Assembly (NCBI GenBank): GCA_003217965.1
Contig: QHNB01000072.1
Coordinates: 1-11,770 of the forward strand
Reading direction: 5' to 3'
Length of the DNA stretch: 11,770 bases
Source: Verrucomicrobiota bacterium
Lineage (GTDB): Bacteria; Verrucomicrobiota; Verrucomicrobiia; Chthoniobacterales; UBA10450
Position 1 is the first letter of the stretch. Each line of letters begins with the position of its first letter. The notes beneath the pieces are model-generated. The model worked only from the letters and a program-made list of their open reading frames with translations, was not told the DNA's origin and ran no database searches. The position numbers were made by a program, and so were the translations under genes. Shown here piece by piece: positions 6,945-11,770 of this stretch.

Positions 6945-6963
6945 GGCAGGTCGGTGGACCGCC
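6945..6963. repeat. GGCGGTY palindrome, copy 2
   Basis: GGC-a-GGTC (6945-6952, with one bulged A) pairs with GACCGCC (6957-6963) across loop GGTG. The following CCTACC is shared with copy 3. The loop contains a GTG that opens a false N-terminal extension of the next gene. It lies 2 bases after the VOC stop codon and may double as a transcript end. Confidence 0.65.
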
Positions 6964-7091
6964 CTACCAGTTTCAAGTGGCGATCTGCATATGCTAACGC
7001 CCCAGCCGATTATCGCCGGTTGCTAAACGGGCGAAGTGGCGGCATCCTTGACTTGATAGGTGGCGTTTCTGAGAAGCTGGCCGAGGCCTAT

Positions 7092-7590
7092 ATGCAACCA
7101 ATTCTTGATAGGATTCTCGCTGTTAATCTGATTTTGAGTACCCTTGTGTTTTATGTTGCGGCCAGAATCTATGTCCTGCCAAAGCTGGGAGAGCTCAGAC
7201 CACGGACGATCCTTCTGCCCATTCTGCTTCTGCATTCACTTCGACAGCTTGGTTTAATGTTCCTGATGCGGGGAGCCACCTATCCGGGAATGCCGTCAGA
7301 ATTTGCCTACCCGGCAGCAATCGGTGATTTCATTACCGCTATACTCGCGTTTACGGCAATTCCAGCGGTCGCCAAGAATCTGCCCGTTAGTCGAGCCCTC
7401 GTCTGGATCTTCAACATATTCGGAACGCTTGATCTGATCACAGCCATCACTCTCGCCACCATCTATAACGCGCCAATCTACATGGGCGGCAGCTTATTGG
7501 ATCCCGGCCTTTTGGGTTCCTGCTCTATTAGTGACGCACTACATCACGTTTATTGTTCTAACGAGATATAAACTCGGTGCATTTAGCTAA
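7092..7590 (+). pseudogene. Small polytopic membrane protein, frameshifted near its 3' end
   Basis: From ATG 7092 (GAGG 5 bases upstream) the frame encodes a four-to-five-segment membrane protein: MQPILDRILAVNLILSTLVF..., segments near 8-26, 40-58, 74-92, 102-122. After about residue 132 (..APIYMG) the frame turns hydrophilic and stops at 7571. The +1 frame continues the membrane character from AAYWIPAFWVPALLVTHYIT to TRYKLGAFS and a TAA at 7588-7590, giving about 165 residues. A single extra G in GGGCGGC (7484-7490) explains this. An upstream in-frame GTG at 6954 lies inside a palindrome and is not the start. I know this only as an uncharacterised membrane protein type. The lesion could be real or a sequencing error. 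Confidence 0.7.
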
Positions 7591-7620
7591 AAGGCAATGT
7601 CACACAAACATTATGAGATG

Positions 7621-7638
7621 TGTCGGCTGCGCTCGACA
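7621..7638. repeat. Short hairpin TGTCG...CGACA
   Basis: TGTCG (7621-7625) pairs with CGACA (7634-7638) across GGCTGCGCT. It lies 30 bases after the membrane-protein gene and immediately before the longer inverted repeat. There is no T-run, so it is probably a repeat element rather than an intrinsic terminator. Confidence 0.4.
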
Positions 7639-7648
7639 TGACAAGAGC

Positions 7649-7709
7649 CTGTAGCGTGCGCTGTCCCCAGCGCAAAACATCGATTCCGCTGAGACAGCGG
7701 ACACTACAG
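7649..7709. repeat. 61-bp imperfect inverted repeat (REP-pair or MITE-like)
   Basis: The left arm (7649-7673) and the reverse complement of the right arm (7686-7709) agree at roughly 19 of 24 positions. Shared blocks are CTGTAG, CGCTGTC and CAGCG, with a 12-base AT-rich centre (AAAACATCGATT). Such paired palindromes are typical of REP doublets mobilised by RAYT transposases; none is encoded here. Confidence 0.6.
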
Positions 7710-7739
7710 CGCCTGGACCCCGAGTTCGCCTAATTCTCG

Positions 7740-7846
7740 CTACGCTTTCAAAGCCTCAATGAAGGCGTTCCGTTCTTCTGAGGTAACCTTGATTGGCTCC
7801 GAAAGCTTTCGCGACTTTGATCTTGCCAGTCCGGCTCGGACTCGTC
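7740..7846 (-). pseudogene. Possible 3' gene remnant cut by a palindrome
   Basis: On the minus strand a frame running into TAG at 7740-7742 reads ...SRKLSEPIKVTSEERNAF and ends IEALKA, with the amphipathic, charged look of a genuine C-terminus. Upstream it is closed by a TGA that lies inside the palindrome at 7850-7870, leaving about 37 residues and no start. This fits a gene whose 5' part was lost when the repeat arrived. I recognise no family; chance is a real alternative. Confidence 0.25.
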
Positions 7847-7849
7847 CGC

Positions 7850-7870
7850 GGGCGGTTCAGTGAACCGCCC
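7850..7870. repeat. GGCGGTY palindrome, copy 3
   Basis: GGCGGTTCAGTGAACCGCC (7851-7869) is extended by a G-C pair on each side to a 10-bp stem. The same 19 bases recur exactly at 8510-8528, so the two copies bracket the NTF2-like gene in the same orientation. The central GTG creates a false upstream start for that gene. Confidence 0.8.
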
Positions 7871-7940
7871 TACCCGGTTCCTCCCACTTGCGTCGGCCAG
7901 AGCCGCGGCTAAGCTTTTGCCCGGACAGGCGGCATTATTC

Positions 7941-8522
7941 ATGAGCGAACAAAATAACAGACCATCAGATACAGAACTCGCGGCCGGGCAAGAGGTCCTT
8001 CGTAATCTCTGGGAAGAACACGTGCGACATGAGTTTGCCACTCACAATACCGAAGAGACTCTCGCTACTATGGTCGAAGATGCTTATGTGAACCATATTC
8101 CGGTGCTGACCGGAGGGGTCGGACGGGAACAACTTCGTGAATTCTACTCGAAGCATTTCATTCCGCAGATGCCTCCGGATACGGAGATGATTCCTCTCTC
8201 GCGAACAATTGGTAACGACCAGCTTGTCGATGAAATGATCTTCAAGTTTACCCACACCATCAGGATGGACTGGATGTTGCCTGGGCTCGCTCCCACTGGA
8301 AAATGGGTAGAAGTACCCCTGGTCGCGATAGTCCGATTCCGTGGTGGCAAACTGGCGCATGAGCATATTTATTGGGACCAAGCCTCGGTCCTTGTTCAAC
8401 TCGGCCTGCTCGATGCCGACAAGTTCCCAATCACAGGCGTGGAAAGTGCCCGCAAAGCGGTCGATAAAAGCTTGCCATCAAATGCGCTGATTGGACGCGC
8501 GAATAAGCCGGCGGTTCAGTGA
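7941..8522 (+). CDS. NTF2/SnoaL-like superfamily protein
   Basis: The 193-residue protein (from ATG 7941) has the order of an NTF2-like cone fold. An N-terminal helix region (VLRNLWEEHVRHEFATHN) is followed by TLATMVEDAYVNHIPVLTGGVGREQLREFY (the first strand with the ligand-pocket helix), then three strands ending VPLVAIVRFRGGKLAHEHIYWDQASVL (125-151). Asp146 in YWDQ sits where SnoaL-type cyclases carry an acid. Members include polyketide cyclases, isomerases and many unassigned pocket proteins; the reaction here is unknown. The in-frame GTG at 7860 lies in a palindrome and is rejected as start. The last residues (KPAVQ) and TGA are encoded by the second palindrome copy, so the native C-terminus may be altered. 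Confidence 0.8.
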   Translation: MSEQNNRPSDTELAAGQEVLRNLWEEHVRHEFATHNTEETLATMVEDAYVNHIPVLTGGVGREQLREFYSKHFIPQMPPDTEMIPLSRTIGNDQLVDEMIFKFTHTIRMDWMLPGLAPTGKWVEVPLVAIVRFRGGKLAHEHIYWDQASVLVQLGLLDADKFPITGVESARKAVDKSLPSNALIGRANKPAVQ

Positions 8523-8535
8523 ACCGCCATTTTTA
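8510..8535 (+). terminator. GGCGGTY palindrome copy 4, acting as likely intrinsic terminator
   Basis: GGCGGTT (8510-8516), loop CAGTG, AACCGCC (8522-8528) is followed by ATTTTTA (8529-8535), which has the form of a rho-independent terminator. It overlaps the stop codon (8520-8522) of the NTF2-like gene. The stem is identical to copy 3, which lacks the T-run, so the terminator role comes from where this copy landed. Confidence 0.55.
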
Positions 8536-8549
8536 TCGCGGAATCTGAA

Positions 8550-8588
8550 ATCGTAGCCACGGCACGCTGTCGCCGTTGACGGTACGAT
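8550..8588. repeat. 39-bp imperfect inverted repeat
   Basis: ATCGTA (8550-8555) pairs with TACGAT (8583-8588), and inside it CGGC (8560-8563) pairs with GCCG (8572-8575) around an 8-base loop, with mismatches between. It sits between the terminator-like palindrome and the gluconokinase frame. Confidence 0.4.
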
Positions 8589-8619
8589 AACCACACTGCA
8601 GAATTAGCGATTCTAGTAC

Positions 8620-8637
8620 GCCTCGACGCAGCGAGGC
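8620..8637. repeat. GCCTCG/CGAGGC hairpin at the gluconokinase 5' end
   Basis: GCCTCG (8620-8625), loop ACGCAG, CGAGGC (8632-8637). It lies about 25 bases before the first conserved gluconokinase codon, in the place expected for a promoter, ribosome-binding site and start codon. Confidence 0.5.
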
Positions 8638-8662
8638 GGCTACAGTCGTCGCTGCCAGTAAC

Positions 8663-9148
8663 GTCATTCTTGTTCTCTTCGGTGTCTCAGGATCGGGCAA
8701 GACGACAATCGGTCGATTACTTGCAAAAGAACTTGGCTGGAAATTCTATGATGCGGATGAATTTCACCCCTCCAGCAACGTAGAAAAGATGGGCCTGGGA
8801 ATTCCTCTGACCGACAGCGATCGGTGGCCCTGGCTGGAAAAGTTACGTGAGCTACTCAGGCAAAGTATTGCTCGGAAAGAAAACCTAGTCCTGGCCTGTT
8901 CGGCATTGAAACAAAAATACCGCGATTATCTACAAGTCAGTGAAGAGATAAGCTGGATTTATCTCAAAGGCGAGCATCAACTGATCGCTCATCGGCTTGA
9001 GCAAAGACGAGGTCATTTTATGAATCCTAATTTATTGCGGGATCAATTTGAGACACTGGGAGAGCCGAAGGGAAATGTGGTCATCGTAGATGTCGAGGCC
9101 GATCCAACGACAGTTGTGCAAAGAATCAGAGATAAGCTGCAAATCTAA
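8663..9148 (+). CDS. gntK: Gluconokinase (start codon unresolved)
   Basis: This enzyme phosphorylates D-gluconate to 6-phosphogluconate with ATP in the cytoplasm, feeding the pentose-phosphate or Entner-Doudoroff routes. From 8663 the frame gives 161 residues, close to the usual 165-175. Family features are the P-loop GVSGSGKT (7-14), ADEFHPSSNVEKM (31-43), LTDSDRWPWL (49-58), ACSALKQKYRDYL (78-90) and RRGHFM (115-120). The frame is open back to a TAA at 8588-8590, but no ATG, GTG or TTG occurs before the P-loop. The first in-frame ATG (8789) would remove the ATP site. A GTC sits at 8663 where a start is expected, followed by ATT (8666). The start may have been lost to the neighbouring hairpin or to a point change, or a rare ATT start is used. 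The 3' end overlaps the next gene by 4 bp, tail to tail. Confidence 0.85.
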   Translation, partial: VILVLFGVSGSGKTTIGRLLAKELGWKFYDADEFHPSSNVEKMGLGIPLTDSDRWPWLEKLRELLRQSIARKENLVLACSALKQKYRDYLQVSEEISWIYLKGEHQLIAHRLEQRRGHFMNPNLLRDQFETLGEPKGNVVIVDVEADPTTVVQRIRDKLQI

Positions 9149-10140
9149 GATCGTAACGAGTTTGTTTCGTTCCCGCAGCCGATGAGTTTGCAGAATTTTT
9201 CGAGATCGATGTTGCCACCGGACACGATCGCCACAATCGGGCCCTTCCCCGCTTTTCCCGTCAGCGCAGCTGCGAGCGCAAGCGCTCCGGCGCCTTCTGA
9301 AATAATTCGGGTTTTATCCGCCATCAATCGCATCGCTTTCCTCGTCTGCTCCAAGCTCACCACGATGGAGCCGTCCACCACCGGTTTCATGCGCTCCCAC
9401 ATCCGGGGGAAAATGCTTTTGCCGCCGGCGCCATCCACAAATGAATGTTTCCAATCGTTAAAAACCTGCGGAGATCCTTTGGCGAAGGAAAGAGCGGCCG
9501 GCGCGGCCGTCTCCGGTTCAGCTCCCCACGCTTTGACTTCGGGCTTGAGCGCTTTGATCGCGCTGGCGACACCGACAATCAATCCACCGCCACCTATGCC
9601 GGCGATAACCGCGGCCGTATCTGGCGCATCCTCGAGAATCTCGAGCCCCATGGTGCCGTGACCAGTAACGAAATTGTGATCATCGAACGGATGCACGAAC
9701 GTGCCATCGACTCCAGGAAATGCCCGATCCTCCAGTGCTTGCCAGGCGACATCATAGGATACCGGAATGAGCTTCGCCCCCAAAGCCTCCATCCGTTCGA
9801 TCTTTGATGCGGGTGCGGTTTCGATGGCGACGACGGAGCACGGAATCCCCGCTTGGCGGGCAGCATAGGCAACCCCTTGACCGGCGTTTCCGGCGCTGAT
9901 CGTCCACACCCCGCGGCTGCGCTCGGATTCTGGCAACATGGCCACGGCATTTGCCGCGCCGCGGAGCTTATATGCATTGATGGGCTGCAAGCTCTCCAGC
10001 TTCAGGCGAATATCGGGGTGGTCGCGGCCGAGCTCGAGGCGAACCAACGGTGTTCGTACCACCGTGTCCGCAATGCGCTTACGAGCCTCTTGTATTTCCT
10101 CTAATTTGATGGGGCGGACCGCCTCCAGCGTAATGGGCAT
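9145..10140 (-). CDS. Threonine dehydratase/serine racemase-like PLP enzyme
   Basis: The 331-residue protein is a fold-type II PLP enzyme without a C-terminal ACT domain, as in catabolic threonine ammonia-lyases and serine racemases. Visible motifs are AYKLRGA (56-62) with PLP Lys58, SAGNAGQGVAYAA (82-94; usual form SxGNHxQ, here Ala replaces His), the phosphate-binding GGGGL (183-187), SEGAGA (281-286) and SGGN (307-310). It probably deaminates threonine or serine to the 2-oxo acid, or racemises serine. The missing regulatory domain argues against the isoleucine-biosynthetic IlvA form. I chose ATG 10140 because GGGG lies 5 bases upstream and the N-terminus fits the family. Extensions to ATG 10191 or TTG 10206 lack a Shine-Dalgarno. 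It is divergent from the peptidoglycan-binding gene. Confidence 0.85.
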   Translation of the reverse strand: MPITLEAVRPIKLEEIQEARKRIADTVVRTPLVRLELGRDHPDIRLKLESLQPINAYKLRGAANAVAMLPESERSRGVWTISAGNAGQGVAYAARQAGIPCSVVAIETAPASKIERMEALGAKLIPVSYDVAWQALEDRAFPGVDGTFVHPFDDHNFVTGHGTMGLEILEDAPDTAAVIAGIGGGGLIVGVASAIKALKPEVKAWGAEPETAAPAALSFAKGSPQVFNDWKHSFVDGAGGKSIFPRMWERMKPVVDGSIVVSLEQTRKAMRLMADKTRIISEGAGALALAAALTGKAGKGPIVAIVSGGNIDLEKFCKLIGCGNETNSLRS

Positions 10141-10258
10141 TACGCCCCAATCTGGGATGGGCTTGCCCGCGGACAAGGAAAAACTTCTCATCCACGGCAG
10201 TTGCAACTGGTTGAATGAAAATCAGCCTCAGCCAGTCTAATTATAACGGAGGAATACG

Positions 10259-10984
10259 ATGAAACGATTATTAGTGGTAATTGCGCTGCTCACGCTCGTG
10301 CCCTTGGCTCGCGCGGAGGAGCAACGAAAGACCCAAGCGAAAGGCAAAGCGACTACAGCTCAGCATGCTGTGAAGGCGCCCGCTGCTTCGACTCGCGTCC
10401 AAGGAACTGGCGGACGACGAACGAGTACCTATTCTAAACCAGTTCGCTCGAATACCGGTACGTCGGGTAGTTACTACACGGGCCGACATTTGAACCGGAC
10501 TCAAAGGAACGTAGCCAGACAGACCAATGTAACCGGCGTCACGGGGAACAAAGTTGGCACCGTCGGCACCCGCAGATTTGTAACCGGTGGCAATGGTGTC
10601 TCGTTTGCCGCGGCGCGTAACTATAACTGGCATGTCCGTCATGACCGTGGCTGGTGGGCCGCCCAAGGCTATCCCATCGTTCGCTATGGTGGCGGCTACT
10701 GGTTCTGGAATAATGGATGGTGGTATCCCGCTTACGGCTACGATCCTTATTACAGCAATTATGTTTATGACGGGCCGATCTATGGTTACGGCAACGTCGC
10801 GCCCGGCGACGTAACGTCGGAAGTGCAGCAGGCGCTAGCCCAGCAGGGCTATTATCAAGGACCTATTGACGGCATCCTTGGTCCGATGACTCGCAGTGCG
10901 ATTGAGCGGTTCCAAGCCGATCATGGCTTAGCCGTGACAGCCGCAATCGATCAACAGACTTTGGCGTCCTTAGGGCTGGCCTAA
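10259..10984 (+). CDS. Exported peptidoglycan-binding (PG_binding_1) domain protein
   Basis: The 241-residue protein has a signal peptide (MKRLLVVIALLTLVPLARAEE, likely cut after ARA at 19). A basic Thr/Ser/Gly-rich low-complexity region (20-120) follows, then an aromatic Gly/Tyr/Trp-rich patch (about 122-178, e.g. YGGGYWFWNNGWWYPAYGY). The C-terminal peptidoglycan-binding type 1 domain spans 186-241 (VQQALAQQGYYQGPIDGILG, TRSAIERFQADHGL). It likely anchors to the cell wall; no catalytic domain is present, so a structural or surface role is inferred. The start is secure: GGAGG lies 6 bases before ATG. A terminator follows 20 bases after the stop. Confidence 0.9.
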   Translation: MKRLLVVIALLTLVPLARAEEQRKTQAKGKATTAQHAVKAPAASTRVQGTGGRRTSTYSKPVRSNTGTSGSYYTGRHLNRTQRNVARQTNVTGVTGNKVGTVGTRRFVTGGNGVSFAAARNYNWHVRHDRGWWAAQGYPIVRYGGGYWFWNNGWWYPAYGYDPYYSNYVYDGPIYGYGNVAPGDVTSEVQQALAQQGYYQGPIDGILGPMTRSAIERFQADHGLAVTAAIDQQTLASLGLA

Positions 10985-11004
10985 AAAGAGTCCAAGCTTC
11001 GCAG

Positions 11005-11046
11005 CCGCGCGGTGGAAAAGAAATCTGCCGCGCGGTTTTCTTTTTC
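11005..11046 (+). terminator. Intrinsic terminator of the peptidoglycan-binding gene
   Basis: CCGCGCGG (11005-11012) pairs with a second CCGCGCGG (11028-11035; the sequence is its own reverse complement) across a 15-base loop. It is followed by the T-rich tract TTTTCTTTTTC (11036-11046). It begins 20 bases after the stop codon. Confidence 0.8.
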
Positions 11047-11109
11047 TCAGAGAGAAATCGCTCCCCTTGCTAATCGACAGCATTTTTGCGTATACCTCTG
11101 CGCAAAAGA

Positions 11110-11770
11110 ATGCTGGCGAACTTTCCTTTCACGCACTTGAAGGCGCGGATTCTTATCGTGCCTTCCATCATAATGTTTTGCCATAGCTCAGCCATTGCGA
11201 CCGACTCGCCGACAATCGCCGCTACGGCATCTCCCGCCCCTACCGCTCGCTTGGCCAGCTCCGAACCCTCTTTCCTGGTGCAGTATGTTTCCATCCAAAT
11301 ACCGGGAGGAGTTCGCGGTCTCGTGCCTGGCACTCAGATCACGGTTATGAATGACTTAGGTGATCGGTTGCGGGTTAAGGCCGATGATCTCGAGTTCGAA
11401 GTCAGGAAAGACCAGGTTACACACGACCGGCAGATGGCGATGCGGGCATCGCAAGTAGATAATCGGACGCAGCAGAAACTGGCAGAGACGATGGCTATTC
11501 AGCAGCAGCGGCTTGTCGAGACGCAACGGAGTCAGATTGCGCAACAGGAACAAACGAGAAACCAGCGGAACAATCTTAAGGAACTCGAGGACCGCTATCG
11601 GGCACTGCAGCAGCAGGAAGGTGAGACATTACGCCAGATCGGACAAGCGCAGGAGCGTCATCCAATTCGTGATTCATACGGACGGCACGCAATTCATTAC
11701 CAGCCAGATCAGCTCGCCCCCCAACTTCCCTTGCTCAAGAGCCGATTGAAAGATGTTCAGTACGAGAAAG
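11110..11770 (+). CDS. Exported SH3-like plus coiled-coil protein, cut by window edge
   Basis: The frame is open from ATG 11110 to the window end (220 codons, no stop). The N-terminus MLANFPFTHLKARILIVPSI... looks like a signal peptide with a cut site near HSSA-IA (26-30). Next comes a Ser/Thr/Ala/Pro linker, then an SH3-like small beta domain (about 55-105: LVQYVSIQIPGGVRGLVPGT, LRVKADDLEFEVRKDQVTHD). A long Gln-rich heptad-like coiled coil follows (about 107-182). I recognise no named family; an envelope-located scaffold is an inference. ATG 11110 has only a weak purine-rich leader (AAAAGA); ATG 11173 (residue 22) would destroy the signal peptide. It lies 125 bp after the preceding gene's stop and is separated by a terminator, so it is a separate unit. 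Confidence 0.65.
   Translation, partial: MLANFPFTHLKARILIVPSIIMFCHSSAIATDSPTIAATASPAPTARLASSEPSFLVQYVSIQIPGGVRGLVPGTQITVMNDLGDRLRVKADDLEFEVRKDQVTHDRQMAMRASQVDNRTQQKLAETMAIQQQRLVETQRSQIAQQEQTRNQRNNLKELEDRYRALQQQEGETLRQIGQAQERHPIRDSYGRHAIHYQPDQLAPQLPLLKSRLKDVQYEK

Larger units (their letters stand above)
7591..7940. other. Repeat-rich spacer before the NTF2-like gene
   Basis: This 350-bp stretch contains no intact gene. It holds a short hairpin (7621-7638), a 61-bp imperfect inverted repeat (7649-7709), a possible decayed 3' gene end on the minus strand (7740-7846) and a GGCGGTY palindrome (7850-7870). The last 70 bases before ATG 7941 show no clear promoter. Confidence 0.6.

Noticed and set aside
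6954..7091. N-terminal extension of the small membrane protein from GTG 6954
   Set aside because: The GTG lies in a repeated palindrome and the extra 46 residues are not membrane-like; ATG 7092 has a Shine-Dalgarno.
7860..7940. N-terminal extension of the NTF2-like protein from GTG 7860
   Set aside because: It starts inside an identical palindrome copy and encodes a low-complexity tail without fold elements; ATG 7941 gives a normal family start.
8789..9148. Gluconokinase starting at ATG 8789
   Set aside because: This would remove the P-loop GVSGSGKT and the substrate-binding start of the domain, which are plainly encoded in the same frame upstream.
10141..10206. Longer PLP enzyme from TTG 10206 or ATG 10191
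   Set aside because: The extra residues lack family similarity and neither start has a ribosome-binding site; ATG 10140 does.

Overview
This 11.8 kb stretch looks like a chromosomal segment of a free-living, Gram-negative-type bacterium, GC-rich but not extremely so. It has no rRNA, tRNA, CRISPR array, transposase or phage gene. The set of small soil-type enzymes (VOC, GNAT, NTF2-like), the large TPR membrane protein, the secreted Asp-box and glycine/tyrosine-rich peptidoglycan-binding proteins, and above all intergenic spacers packed with short palindromes resemble soil Verrucomicrobia (Spartobacteria/Chthoniobacterales-like). That placement is an inference from overall style. No marker gene here proves it.

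Layout. 1-225: the 3' end of a VOC (glyoxalase-fold) gene. 296-766: a GNAT acetyltransferase. 767-1298: a 530-bp gene-less stretch full of hairpins. 1299-2387 (minus): a secreted Ycf48/Asp-box repeat protein with a recognisable promoter. 2741-4134: a two-gene unit joined by an ATGA overlap, a CPBP-family intramembrane protease followed by an alpha/beta hydrolase that lacks its N-terminal third. 4225-6177 (minus): a 650-residue polytopic membrane protein with four conserved-looking histidine motifs and six C-terminal TPRs. 6178-6525: a spacer with one possible 50-codon ORF. 6526-6942: a complete VOC protein. 7092-7590: a small membrane protein broken by a one-base frameshift. 7591-7940: a repeat-rich spacer. 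7941-8522: an NTF2/SnoaL-like protein. 8663-9148: a gluconokinase with no visible start codon. 9145-10140 (minus): a threonine dehydratase/serine racemase-like PLP enzyme, overlapping the kinase tail to tail by 4 bp. 10259-10984: an exported peptidoglycan-binding protein, with a terminator at 11005-11046. 11110-end: an exported SH3-like plus coiled-coil protein cut by the window edge.

The genes do not form one pathway; most are single transcription units. The real theme is repeat sequence shaping gene ends. Three copies of a 'GTTGAG' repeat lie at gene boundaries, and one supplies a stop codon. Four copies of a GGCGGTY...RACCGCC palindrome lie in spacers; two create false GTG starts and one carries a stop codon and probably acts as a terminator. 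Another palindrome sits where the gluconokinase start should be. I see no convincing new defence or biosynthetic system. The best candidate for undescribed biology is the histidine-motif membrane/TPR protein.
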